A DNA stretch of 64,000 bases from Hyaloscypha bicolor E (lineage: Eukaryota; Ascomycota; Leotiomycetes; Helotiales; Hyaloscyphaceae), in the NCBI RefSeq assembly GCF_002865645.1, contig NW_020194558.1, forward strand, positions 2,136,014 through 2,200,013, given 5' to 3'. Below the pieces are notes generated by a model, which saw only the letters and a list, made by a program, of their open reading frames with translations, was not told the origin of the DNA and did no database searches. This document shows positions 23,247-36,684 of this stretch, one piece after another (position 1 is the first letter of the stretch; every line of letters starts with the position of its first letter). A program made the translations under genes and the position numbers.

Positions 23247-23783
23247 TCACTTGAATTGTTCCCAATACTCCTCCTCATACCCGTCGACTAAAGCTCCTTG
23301 AAACTCCTTTACCCAACCTTTGATCCCCCCGGCCAAAGTAAACACCTTGACATCACTCTTTCGTCCGAACTTTGCAACATCATCAATATAATCTTGCATC
23401 CAGCCTGCACATCTAGGGCCCCTCCCATTACTTGCCCCTAAATCAATAATATCAGCATCCTCTTTCCCCTTACTTTTCTCTTTGACGTTTAACTCACCAC
23501 AATAGAAAATCACCTTCTTAAACCCTCCCCTCTCAAGCAAATCGAACAGCGTCTTCCTGGTCTGGTGAAAACTCTGAGCAGGGAGATTTAACGAAGTCTT
23601 GATGGTTCCTCCTTCCCAATCAGTTCTTCGGACGTCGACTAGGAGAAAGGTTCGTGGTGTAGGAGTGATGTCCATGTCGTCAAAGAGCTTCATTACCTCG
23701 TCGGCACTGATGATTGGTGGGGTAGAGCGGACGGCGGGCAATAAAGCCCACCATTCTTGCGGTGTGGTTTCTGGTTCTGTCAT
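23247..23783 (-). CDS. Rhodanese-fold phosphatase / arsenate reductase-like protein (Cdc25/Acr2 type)
   Basis: Starts at MTEPETTPQEWW. The rhodanese fold shows as FLLVDVRRTDWEGGTIKTSL, LNLPAQSF, KKVIFYCG and GRGPRCAGWMQDYI, ending WVKEFQGALVDGYEEEYW. In the unspliced frame, 20 extra polar residues separate the catalytic cysteine from the SNGRGPR half of the loop. A 60-nt GTGAGT...TTTAG intron (23438-23497) is open in all codons. Removing it restores a contiguous C-x5-R loop (YCGASNGR). I therefore model two exons and about 158 residues, the usual size for Acr2/Ibp1/Ych1 proteins. Activity could be arsenate reduction or phosphotyrosine hydrolysis; sequence alone does not decide. The upstream ATG at 23825 would add 14 residues. 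Confidence 0.85.
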   Translation of the reverse strand: MTEPETTPQEWWALLPAVRSTPPIISADEVMKLFDDMDITPTPRTFLLVDVRRTDWEGGTIKTSLNLPAQSFHQTRKTLFDLLERGGFKKVIFYCGELNVKEKSKGKEDADIIDLGASNGRGPRCAGWMQDYIDDVAKFGRKSDVKVFTLAGGIKGWVKEFQGALVDGYEEEYWEQFK

Positions 23784-24136
23784 GATTGTTTGGGTTGAAA
23801 TTGGGTTGAATGGAAATTTAAGCATAGAAGAGTATTTATTTGAATTTGGGCGAGGTTGTGATCACGGGAGCAAGGCAGCACTGCCTAGAAGTGACTATTG
23901 AAATACTGTGGAGGCTCATGTCGCTCTTCAAAGGAATAGATTTAAGGTTGGCCAATCAGAAAAACGAACTTAGTCGGGAGTTGCCTTGCTCTGATGCTTT
24001 CTCACATGAGCTGAAATCTTGTGATGTAAAATCTCAACATGAGCTGCAGGTTCCACGATATTCGGTACATCTAACACTGAGTTATACAAGCCGTTGGACA
24101 TGGCTCGTGTCATTTATTGACAAGAGACTAACTCTA

Positions 24137-27100
24137 TTATGATCGATTTTTTCCCTTTTTGGACCCTCTTTTTGCCTTTTTATGCGCCTTTTCTCCCATT
24201 TCCTGTTCATATATCTCTGCAGCAGTTTCGCCTGCCTTCCTCTTAGTCTTGCTGCTCTTCACACTCACTACAGGGTTCTTGTAGCCACTCTTTGTAGCAG
24301 TCAGAACTTGCCTCTCTGCATCTGCCCATCCTGGAGCTCCTTCCTCGATCTCGTATCTAAGATAGTATTGGCAAGGGACCCCTGAACAACACAACGGAGT
24401 ACTTACTGGTCCAGAGGCAATGCATCAATCAACTCTCTTTGCTTTTCCCTCAACGCCTTCAAGGCTTCATCGCCGCCTTCTTCGAGTTCCTCTTGCAGAC
24501 CAGTCTCCAATGGCACAAATCGGGTATCAACAATCTCATCATCTAAAGCACCACTTGCGTCTTCTCGGCTGACTCCTATGTCCTCTCTTTTCGGCATATT
24601 GGCTTCATGTGCACCGGAAACCAAAGCACCAAAGTGAGAACTCATTTTCCGCATGATCTTGATGAACATCGCCAATAACTGGGAAGAGGGGAGATTCAAT
24701 TCCTGTTCTATCGAAGAGAGGTCTTTGCATTGCAAACCAACGGCGAGAAGAATCGATTGTTGGATGCCAGTGAGCTTGATATCCGACTTAAGCTGTCCTG
24801 TGAAGTATGCATTTGCAAGATCTGGAATCAGATCCAAAATAACATGGTAGTCTAGCATATTGTTTGCGTACGACTCCAATCTTTTAAGGTCGAAGGGAGA
24901 CATCAATCTGTCAAGTTCGGATTTGGTGAAGTGTTGAGGTTGGATCGAGTCATCAAGCTTAGAGCCCATGCTTGCGGATTCGTCGATGCTAAGTGCTAGA
25001 ACAGCTGCAAAGTCTTTGAATTGGTACTTGAGGAGCTTCAAGAATCGATTGTGGAAATCTCGAGCAAATGCTCCAAGCCTGGGCAGCGTTAGCATATGTC
25101 AAATTCAGGGTTATGGAATTACTGACCATGATATCTCTTCTCGACTCCCAATAGGGCGAATCATAACACATGTGTGCTCTCCCGTGAGCTCATTGGGTGT
25201 TTGCCTCAAATATACAGGAGCAAACGAAGCTCGCTTCCAGAATCTGTGCAAGGGCTGTGTGAGACCATAGCTCACACCCACATAATCAAGCTTGTCGGGG
25301 CGACGCTCAGCAAGCTTAGAAAATAGTGGTGGCATCTTTCGAATATCTCTGACTTTGATATCATCGTCTAACAGAGAGGCATTGGCCGGCTCTGCATCTG
25401 TGACTCTAGTGATACTTTCCTCCACGAAGCTATTGGCTTCTTCAGAGAGATTCGCGAATTTGCCCTCATAAAAATCCACTAAAAGCTCGAGGGCCTTGCT
25501 TCCATATCCCATCTGAATGTAGTCTGGGTTCGTTGCTATTCGGATAACACGTGCTCCCGATAGACCAGCAAATTCTTCATCCTGAAATTGTTGACTGACA
25601 ATCCACGGGATGAGATCTCCTGCGGCTCTTCTGCCTCTACTCAAGCTGTTTTTCACACTCTCCCTACTGATTCGTCCTTCGAGAGCAACTTGAATGACGC
25701 ACAGCGGCTCCGGTAAATGCTTGCTATCCTCTGGAATCGGCGGAACGAGTACGAAAAGTTGATGCGCTGGGGCGTCACTCATTAATTGCAAATCGTCTGG
25801 TGAGTTTTTGTAGTGACTTGCAACATAAAGTGCGACCATTTGTTGTAAGAACTTCTCTGAAACTTCATGGAAAGCAAAGAGGGTGTCACGATTGACATTG
25901 AGAAGCTGGCACTGTGATGGATCTGGACAACCTTGCAGGGTGTTTAATTTGGATCTGAAAATCATTAGCCTCGATTAAATCTGGCAAGAAGAGACAACTT
26001 CAAAGACTGATAGAAATAGGAACCGAATCTACCAAGTGAACTGGAACACTGGGAGGTAGAGGGAAGAAACTAGAGAACTTAACAATTACTCACCTTGGGA
26101 GAGTCGCATCGAGACAAAGGACGGTATTCAACCACTTCTCAACAGCATCCCCTTTGGAATAACGAATTGGTTCTGAGAGGGTCACTTCCCGAAGCGAGCG
26201 GCCACCAGAGAAACTGCTGTCCGGAACCTTGGCAGCTTTCCCAGTTGAACGGTCGGCTACTTCAGCATCTTCAGTCCCATTCATTTTAGCAGTTCCTCTC
26301 GATTTTTCTCGAAGTTGTTTAATCAGCTTTAGGGACAACGACCGGCCTGTTCCTTCATATCCGTTGATCGTGGAAGCCATAAAAACCAGATAGGGTCCCA
26401 TCAATTTCCGAACGAGAGGCAAAGGTATTGCGGCTGCTTCATCGATCACTAGCAGTTCTGCCTGACCAAGAACATGTGCATCTTGCGGTCTGATGTATTG
26501 GATAGTTTGACGATGTTGACGGTGAATATTAACTCGCACAATTGCTTTGTTGAAATCCGGATTTGTTGACTGAATGATGGAGTAATCTTCATGGTCCAAG
26601 TAATTGAGAGCATCAAACCCTTTGAAGATGAACTCGAAAAGAGTCTTCAGGTTCTCTGGGCTCGGAGAAGTAATGAAGATATTGCTATATCCATGGGCCA
26701 CAGCTGCCGCCACCGCAACACCAAGAGCAGCTGATTTTCCTCGTCCTCTTGCTGCGGTGAGAGTTACTGTACTTCTTAAGGTCTTTTCCGCAATAGCATC
26801 CACGAAGGTTAATAGTGCCTTAGCTTGGTCGACGGTTCTGGCCAAAGTCACCAAAGATCCAACTGGCTGCGTATCTTGTAACGCTTCCTTCATGTTATCC
26901 AATTCCTTCAGCGATTCGCTCTTCGGCTCATCCAAATCCGGGGGAGGCAAAGCCGTTACGTTTTTGCCTCCAGAGATGGGCAAAACATTGAGCTCGTCAT
27001 CAATGACCAGGCACGACTCACACTTTCCCAATGATAGGATAAATCGCTCATTGAATCTTGCTGTAACATCGTCGTGTGCTTCTGTTCGATATCGAGAGTG

Positions 27101-27869
27101 GATATCCATGGACAAAGTGTAGAGCTGCTTTAAGCTGGTCATTCCCTTCAGAAGGAGTACAACCAGGCCACCTCCCTCAACAGTCTCAATGGTTCTGGCA
27201 AGTAAATTTGGTGTGATGGCCTCGAAGTCTTGTAATATGCACATCCCGTAGGTATTTCCAAGAATCTTGTCCGTCTCCTTGTAGTATACATAGCGGATGT
27301 TGTGGAGGGAAACAAAAAGTTCGAAAGGGTCTTCCGTATTGGCTTCTCGTGTGCCTCGTTTGATTTCCTTCTTAATCTTAGTCTCGCGCTTCTTCCGGTG
27401 ACTGAGGTCATGTCAGTTTGTGCAGACTTCGAGACATGAGCCGGCGCTGACCTTGTGAAGCCTAGGAGTTTATTCTTGTATGCCCATAACACCGATTTGT
27501 TTTGCTTCATATCCATACTCGACATGATATAGTGGAGGTGCACAATGACATCTTTCGACCTGTCTCCGACAACCACAAAGAAGCTTCGTTTCTTTTCTTG
27601 GACGCCATTGCGAATCAATGCCGGAATCCGGGAGTCTCTGCATTGAACTCGGTCAGTTCATCGCTGCTGCTTCGTGAAAGGAAATGGACATTTCTGGGCA
27701 GGATAACCCAAGGTCTATTCAATAGTGCCAATACTAACAGCGTTGAAGCTTTCAAAAATGATTTTCGCGACTGCATTCAATGCAATTTTGGGGAATCTCG
27801 ACCGTTCTCCCCAGCGAGCTCACCGATTGGAAGCAGGAAAAGAAGGACTTACACTGCTTTTTTCACCAT
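24137..27869 (-). CDS. KRE33: RNA cytidine acetyltransferase (NAT10/Kre33/Tmc A family)
   Basis: Makes N4-acetylcytidine in 18S rRNA and tRNA and acts in the nucleolar small-subunit processome. Exon 1 (27869-27853) encodes MVKKAV and, after a 215-nt intron, DSRIPALIRNGVQEKKRSFF. Next come KNKLLGFTSHRKKRE and EDPFELFVSLHNIRYVYYKE. The helicase-like domain has the P-loop TAARGRGKSAALG, DALNYLDHEDY, and the DEAA box LLVIDEAAAIPLPLV. GNAT motifs are ATNPDYIQMGYGSKALELL and FDLKRLESYANNM. The C-terminus is a lysine-rich tail (KAHKKAKRGSKKGKNRS), a nucleolar signal. Introns are 27638-27852 and those near 27410-27460, 25966-26094, 25081-25129 and 24355-24409. Total about 1,070 residues, as expected. 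Confidence 0.96.
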
Positions 27870-28576
27870 CTTGTCTGCTCTCCTTCGCTCCTCTCAATTT
27901 AAAATCCCCTCGACGGTGACATGCGCATAGGGAGCTGTTGCTGTGATTTACTTCTGTGTTGTTGCATTGAACTTTTTTTTTTATCAGCTCCGATTAGGTT
28001 TAGCTCGGTTGATAACCCACGAGGCTGAGAAAAACTAGGCGTGAGCCTCGTCAAATCATTTTTTGTAGGGAGTTATCGATCACGGACATGTGATGGGTAA
28101 ATTCCCTGGCAGGAGCTTAATACATAGTTTTAAGGTTTTTGTGAGTATACCTTCCCGCCCCTGCCTTGGTACGTTTCCTCGACTTTGAAGTATCTAAAAG
28201 CGTTCAAGCTTTCCCGACTCGTCAAAGATCAGAAATAAAGAGCCTTAGTAGTCTCCGGGCGAACAGAGAAATCCAAACTTATTAAAGTTGATCCATGAGG
28301 TTGCAGGTTTCACAAAAAAATCGGTTCGCCCGGTTTCTCTTCTAGAGTTTTGCCATTTTCCCCTCACTTCCCACTCCACTCCTCGCTGAGCATTGATTAT
28401 CAGTGACTTGAAGTTTCTTCCAGTCAGAAGATTCAGTCCGCCATTACCATTTGAGATGCATGTAGTGGCGCCGGATCCACCCCCGGTTTCATTGAAAAGT
28501 ATGGAGTTTCAAGCTTCTGATGGAATTCTTTATTACTGGTACGCGGTATGTAAGTGATGACAAGCAGACTTATTGA
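27870..28576. other. Intergenic, no gene seen
   Basis: 5' flank of the RNA acetyltransferase gene and 3' flank of ERG10. Contains a T run near 27970 and no supported frame. Confidence 0.5.
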
Positions 28577-29939
<1,363 letters not shown>

Positions 29940-30430
29940 GGTTAACATCGAGAAGTTGCTGAGTTCTGCAAGAAAATCGGAGTTGAAAGGGGGAATGCTT
30001 AGCACGGTAAGGTACGGAGAAGGTGCGGGAGCTAGAGTAATCAAACCGGCAAAACAACTTTTTATGAAGCTCAACAAACCTCACCGCTTTTCCGACGCGA
30101 AGTCAGTCCAGCTTCACAGATGTGGCGGAGCAATTAGAATGACAAGGTAATTGGACCCCGTGAAGCTTGCAGGGCAATTGCAGCGGCTTCCGAGGCACTT
30201 TGATTTTATAAACTGTTCCAAAGAACAAAAAGCTCCATCCAATTCAACTGCAAGGTTGAAAGTCTAAAAGGAGGGGTCTTCAGGGGTGTGAGACTGAGCA
30301 CGTGACCATGCAGCGCTAGCTTGGACCTTGAACTTTTTTGAAGCTCTTGTCGCGAGAAAGTCGACGAAGTCGAAGAGAGTCGCGTCTTCAACCCAAAGCT
30401 CACGACTTTCTTTCCGCCCTTCCGCCCAAC

Positions 30431-33400
30431 ATGGATGACCTCTACGATGAGTATGGATCCATCTTTGTGATTTCTAGTGGGCGGAGACTGACTGCTGCGC
30501 AGGTTTGGAAACTTCATTGGCGAAGCTGAGGAGTCCGAGGACGACAGTCAACATGGCGTTGATGCTGGCGCATACGTGTACGACGACTACCCCGAGGAGG
30601 CACCCGAGGCCACGGGACAAGAGCTGATGGAGATTGATGGTGTGTTGGTGTCGTTCCTGCAGTCCACGCAGAGCTGACTTGCCGTCTAGATGATGGACCC
30701 TCGAATGCTGTTGTGCTGCATGAAGACAAACAATACTATCCTACCGCGCAGCAAGTTTACGGAGAAGATGTGGAGACTATGGTACAGGAAGAGGATGCCC
30801 AACCTCTGACCCAGCCAATCATTGCGCCTGTCGAGCAGAAAAAGTTCACTATCCAAGAAGCAGATCTCCCCCCCGTATTTTTTGAGAGAAGCTTCATGAC
30901 GGATCTTATGAATTTTCCAGAACAAATTCGGAATATTGCGTTTGCAGGACATCTACATCACGGAAAGACAGCACTTATGGATATGTTGGTCCTCGAAACA
31001 CACGACATCACCGACCGATTAGAGAAAAAGACTGGGAAGAAAAGAGACGAACAATTGAGGTATACCGATGTTCACATATTAGAAAGGGAGAGAGGATTAT
31101 CTATCAAAGCGGCACCAATGAGTCTGGTTTTACAGAGTACCCAAGGAAAATCGCATCTCTTAAATATCCTGGATACCCCCGGCCACGTTAACTTTGTCGA
31201 TGAGGTAGCATCCGCTCTTCGCCTAGTTGATGGTGTTGTTCTCGTGGTTGATGTTGTCGAAGGCGTGCAGGTGAACACAGAACAAATCATCAAACATGCG
31301 GTATTGGAAGGTTTACCACTTACGTTGGTGGTGAACAAGATGGACCGATTGATTCTGGAGCTCAAGCTTCCCCCAACGGACGCATATTTCAAACTCAAGC
31401 ATGTTATTGAGGAAGTCAATACTGTGATCGAGAACACATTGCCTGGGCAAGGCGAGAAACGAAGACTCAGCCCAGAAAAGGGCAATGTGCTGTTTGCCTG
31501 CAGTAACATGGGATGGTGCTTTACGTTACAGTCATTTGCCAAAATGTATGCGGACAGTTATCCCCCAAAGACGAAGGGCATTCCAGGCATCAATGCTCCA
31601 GAATTCGCTCGACGATTATGGGGTGACATCTTTTACAACCCCAAGAAACGATCTTTCACACGCAAGGCTGTTGAGGAGCGGGCCAAGCGTTCTTTCGTCA
31701 ACTTCATTCTGGAGCCCATATACAAGTTGTATTCCCAAACCATCAGTGAGAGTCCTGAGGATCTGAAGGAGACTCTTGCAACCCTCGGCATAACTCTGAA
31801 GCCTTCTCAGTACAGGACGGATGCCAAGATATTGCTAAAGATTGTCTGTGGACAGTTCTTTGGACCTTCAAATGGCTTTGTGGATATGGTCGTCGAGCAT
31901 ATTCCCTCGCCAGCTGCGGCTGCTGAAGTCAAGATTGAACGCTACTATACTGGACCTCTCGATACTGGTGTAGTTCGCGCTATGAAGGAATGTGATCAAG
32001 ACGGTCCCTTAGTCGTTCAGATCTCGAAATTATTCAACACAAGTGACGCCACTGGGTTCTACTCATTTGGACGAGTCATGAGCGGGACTGCTCGGCCTGG
32101 CTCGCAAGTTCGAGTACTCGGCGAAGGCTATTCGATAGATGATGAGGAAGACATGAGCATGGCAACCATATCCGATGTATGGATTGCTGAAACGCGTTAC
32201 AATATTCCTACAGATGGCGTTCCGGCAGGAAACTGGGTACTTCTGGGCGGTGTGGACAACTCGATTGTCAAGTCGGCCACACTGGTTCCTCCTGTTTTAC
32301 CAGACAAAGAGGATGCCTACATCTTCAAACCTATTTTGCATTTCACCGAATCCGTTTTCAAAGTCGCCGTGGAACCTATCAATCCTTCAGAACTTCCAAA
32401 GATGCTGGACGGTCTGAGGAAAATCAACAAGAGTTACCCCCTGATAACAACCAAAGTCGAGGAATCCGGGGAACATGTCATTCTGGGGACGGGAGAGCTC
32501 TACATGGATTGTGTCCTGCATGACCTGCGCCGGTTGTACGCGGAGATGGAGATCAAAGTCTCAGATCCAGTCACACGATTCTGCGAGACCGTGGTTGAGA
32601 CGTCGGCCATCAAATGCTACGCTCAAACACCGAATAAAAAGAACAAGATCACCATGGTTGCGGAGCCGTTGGACCAGGGTATTGCAGAGGATATAGAGAG
32701 TGGCAAAGTCAGTATCAAGAGTCCCACCCGGGTCATCGGAAAGTTTTTCGAAGAGAATTATGGATGGGATTTACTTGCATCCCGAAGCATTTGGGCGTTC
32801 GGACCGGATGATATGGGACCAAACATTCTCCAAGATGATACTTTACCGTCTGAAGTAAGTATTTTTGGTCTCCTCTGTTTACAATCCTTGCATCGGACCG
32901 GTTAAACTAACCAATCCATCAGGTGGATAAACGACTGCTGTTGAGTGTGAAAGATACTATACGCCAAGGTTTCAGTTGGGCGGCGAGAGAAGGCCCGTTG
33001 TGCGAAGAACGTGAGTCGACCCCACCTCGGTCCCCAGTTGTTCTCCCCCACCATCTCAGTTTCTGATACATCTGCTGGAGGAGCACCGATGAGCGGTGAA
33101 GTTTGAGAAGTTTATTTATCATTGGTCAATAATAAGGCCGATGGGAAATCTGACTGACGACCCTTGCAGCCATTAGGAACACCAAATTCAAGCTTATGGA
33201 CATTACATTGGCCCCCGAAGCGATCTTCCGGGGAGGCGGCCAAATAATCCCCACATCCCGACGCGCCTGCTACTCCTCATTTTTAATGGCTTCTCCACGT
33301 CTAATGGAACCGGTTTACTCATGCTCCATGACTGGACCTGCAGACTCCGTCACCTCAGTCTACACTGTACTGGCTCAGCGGAGAGGTCATGTGTTATCAG

Positions 33401-33732
33401 ATGGTCCCATAGCGGGCACGCCGCTGTACCGGGTCAACGGACTCATCCCGGTGATAGATTCGTTCGGATTTGAAACTGATCTCAGGATTCATACTCAAGG
33501 TCAAGCTAATGTATCACTGGTTTTCGATAGGTGGTCAATTATACCTGGAGACCCACTGGACAAAGATGTCATCTTGAGGCCATTGGAGGCAGCAAAAGCC
33601 CAAGCTACAGCAAGGGACTTCGTTCTGAAGACAAGGAGGAGAAAGGGTCTCAGTGAGGACGTGAGCGTTGCTAAATTTCTCGAACCAGAACTATTCTCAA
33701 GCTTAAAGGAGAGCGGTCTGTTGGACGGTTAA
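30431..33732 (+). CDS. SNU114: U5 snRNP GTPase Snu114 (EF-2-like)
   Basis: Core U5 GTPase that controls Brr2 and spliceosome activation. Five exons are visible. Exon 1 is MDDLYDE, joined through an intron (30451-30501) to [14 protein letters not shown], the family's acidic N-terminus. The third exon has the G1 motif [29 protein letters not shown] (G3) and NKMDRL (G4). It continues through EF-2-like domains II-IV, including [17 protein letters not shown] short exon (about 32922-33010) reads [20 protein letters not shown]. The final exon has [50 protein letters not shown] and [14 protein letters not shown]. The HLHHGKT P-loop and the acidic N-terminal extension separate it from EF-2. About 980 residues. 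Divergent from ERG10, 491 bp apart. Confidence 0.96.
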
Positions 33733-34885
33733 TAGAAGTGTCGCAAATACAGTGGACATGGAGTCTTGGTCGGCATTATCTCGAGTTTCGAGCATTTCTG
33801 GCGTTTTATCGGGAATTCTTTCATGTGGGCCAAGGGGCAAAAAGAGTAAATGTAAACCGAATAGTGAAAAGTGACACTTCGACTGCAGGTTGAAGCCCAG
33901 TAAAATGTGAATTTGAAGCTTCAACCGCGTCATCCTGCAAGTCTCAGCTGTGCCTTTGTGTCACCTTCCTGTGTCTGGGCAGCGGGCTCTTGCCACTCTA
34001 GCCCATTTCACCCCTTTCATTCCTTCGGACACGCCGACCCTTCCTCAGTCCGCGAGTCATGTTGTGGCGAAGGAAGATAACAGTTAATCTTGCGGTACGG
34101 CAAACAGGGGGTTTTTCGAGGATTATTTGTGCGACCGCAATACCTTTTGAGTTTCAATATCTATCGAAACTCCCCAACCAGAAAAGTTGAGATTACCAAA
34201 TCATCCAAATGTTTATGCCGCGTCATAAGGAGGCCGTTTTAAGATTGCCCAAGTCCCGGGAAAGGGGATGGCCCACACGTGGGATGATTCGATAGCCGAT
34301 TCCTTGTGAGATGAGATGAGAAGTCGGGTCGACGGATGATTAAATGCGATATGTGTTAGCCTTGAGGAGTTAGTGTTATGCTTATCTTGTGTCCGTACCG
34401 TTTCGTTTCCGACGACGCGAGGTCGTGAGCGAAAGGCGTCATCCCGGTCGATAGAATCGTGGGGATATAGGCCGGGGGCGTGCGCCCCTGGTATTATTCA
34501 TTCGATCCTTTCGATCATCGATGAGCTTGCAGCTGGTGGAGAGGGGGTTAGGCCGGAGACTTCCATGTGGGAGGGGCCGCGTAAGGACGCCTTACCACTG
34601 TTACCAGCAATTTCATTTCTTCGCCGAGGCCCCGGTGGGGGAACAGGGCACTCAGCATGTGGAGTGTGGCATCATGGACTGGATGGCATGGATGGCATGG
34701 AAGCCCTGAAAGTGCAGAAAGTCGTGCGCGATTCAGCCGAGATGGCCGATGTGAAGAATGCTTCCGCTTGTGGCCCGTGGAGCTCCAACTACCAGGGCTG
34801 CAGAGGGAGGGGAGAGTTCTTTTGAGTTACCGCACGAGGTGACCATTTACAACTCTGGAGACGAGGTGGGTCCAAATCATGGTGG
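33733..34885. other. Intergenic, no gene seen
   Basis: GC-rich 3' flank of SNU114. A 150-codon plus-strand frame (34373-34825) has no domain. Short repeats of GGATGGCAT occur near 34680. Confidence 0.4.
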
Positions 34886-35320
34886 TAGGGATGTGAGATT
34901 TGTAATTATTTGTGTGATATAATAATCAATTCCAGCGTAATTATATGATAATCAAGTCCTCAATTGCGTACTGCATAAAGAACCGCATAAATCACGTATA
35001 ATTCATGCATACATCGTCACGTGGAAGGAGAAATCTCATGGATTGATATGCTTCTTTTCTTTGAAGCTTCGGACGTTATCAGCCAGCATTTTGGTAGAGG
35101 ATTTAAGATAATTAGGCTGAATTGGGTGCACAGTTGATGGTGCTGCGCTATGAAGCTGGAAGGTTTGGGGAAACACGAAAACGCGCTAGTTATGGAGCGA
35201 TCTAACTAGCTCTAAGTCACATGACACTATCGCCTATAAAATATCAACATAATCAAGTCCTGGTGATTATCTTATTATTACGAAAATCAAGTCCTAAATT
35301 ATGTCATTTTCGCATCCCTA
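34886..35320. mobile_element. MITE-like element with short TIRs
   Basis: An AT-rich 435-bp block begins TAGGGATGTGAGA and ends with the inverse, TTTTCGCATCCCTA. The inverted ends share TAGGGATG and then diverge. If TA is the target duplication, as in Tc1/mariner relatives, the TIR proper starts GGGATG. Inside, ATAATCAAGTCCT (34950s), ATAATCAAGTCCT (35250s) and AAATCAAGTCCT (35287) recur. No coding frame is present. Sharp composition change against the GC-rich flanks supports an insertion. Confidence 0.45.
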
Positions 35321-35823
35321 CATTGTGACTGGGAAAGAGAGCAACTCCTAGTAGGCTGTTTGTTGCCCGGAACTCTAGGGTGTCGGCAGTTGGCTGATTT
35401 CATTAGATTTTGAAAAAAGACGTTGAATGCGGGTAAAGTTGCATGTTCGAGGCATTTTTAGGAATCAGGGCCATCGACGGGTGTGGCGATCTCGATCGCT
35501 GAAGAATACAACTAAGTAAAAAGTGGAATGTGCCAAGGACGTGTTGTTTAACGAAGACACATGGTGCAGGGCCAGCTGCATGAATGGAATATTCTCTCTG
35601 CAGCAGGATGGCGATTGCGGCAGCCAGGGTGCCTGTCCCACAGTCAGTGGTCAAAACGACCTGTGGATAATTCCAAGCACCAAATCCAAGCACTAGCACT
35701 AATCGGTGGTGCAGCGGTGTTCGTGTTCACAAACTCTGTATTTCGTGAACCACAATGCAGGGGGGAAGACAAACGCGCGCTTATGCTGAAAGAATGACGA
35801 GGCTATGTACATGGGGAGATCTC

Positions 35824-36684
35824 TCACTCGAGGCAAGGCTTCATCATCGTTCTCAAGATGCTCATGAGGTTCTCGTTCTCAAGAGCGGCCGCAACACGTT
35901 CCTTGTCGGCCAATTGCTTATTAACCTCCTCTGCCTGACTATGGGTATTTTTCTTTATCTTCACCTCCACCCGATAACTTGGGGGTAGAGCTTGTTCCAG
36001 ACGGACACGCACGCCAAGACCAATGACCGTTGCGAGGGAACAGTGCGAAACAGTAGGGGTCAACTCGACGAGAACGCGTGAGAGAGCCGCAGGATTGGTC
36101 AGATCGTTCGGAGAAAGAAGATGCACGTCTTGAAGCTTGACGACCCCAAGAGATTCCAGTGAGAGAGGGTCTGGGTGGGACCGCGTCAGAGGTGTCAAAT
36201 TCCACATAATTAAGGGGAAGCCGATGCTTACGTTCGGGATCAGAAATTGGGGCAATAAGGTCTATGAAACATCAGTCGTCAGATCGACAAAACCCCATTC
36301 TCTCCAGTTGCGTCGACAAGAGCAGCAAAAACATGCATGACATTGTTTAAAACAACGGGGCTGAAACCTGCAAAGTATAATAACGCCACTTGCTACTAAA
36401 CATAGCTCAATAGACAGGAAACTGAAGCTTGCAACCAGGTGAAAACCTTCCAGCGGAGAAAGCTTACCGTAGATTTCCATTTCGTCAATCGGCTCCACTG
36501 AATCATCAGAGTCGCTGTTAGAAAGGTCTGACAAGTCGAAAGGGTCCGCAGAGCAAAGCTTCGCATTCAACAGATCCTTAACTATATGCTGCTTCGAAGA
36601 TGCCTCTTTGTTCTTGCGTCTCTGTTTGCGTGTGGGAAGCTCGGAAGCACTCAGTATCAGAGGATTTTCATTGTCCAAACCCAT
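35824..36684 (-). CDS. CIA2: Cytosolic iron-sulfur assembly component 2 (MIP18/FAM96 family)
   Basis: Targets Fe-S clusters to cytosolic and nuclear proteins with Cia1 and Mms19. Starts MGLDNENPLILSASELPTRK; a low-complexity acidic linker follows, with SDLSNSDSDDSVEPIDEMEI. After a roughly 220-nt intron, a 30-nt exon encodes LIAPISDPE. After a second intron (GTAAGC...CCCAG) the core reads PLSLESLGVVKLQDVHLL, VELTPTVSHCSLATVIGLG and VRVRLEQALPPSYRVEVKI, ending NKQLADKERVAAALENENL. The conserved cysteine in SHCS is the reactive, metal-linked residue of the family. About 240 residues. The tiny 30-nt middle exon makes the gene easy to mis-annotate. Confidence 0.95.

Noticed and set aside
34373..34825. 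150-codon plus-strand frame
   Set aside because: Composition is unlike the real genes here, with no motif and repetitive GGATGGCAT segments.
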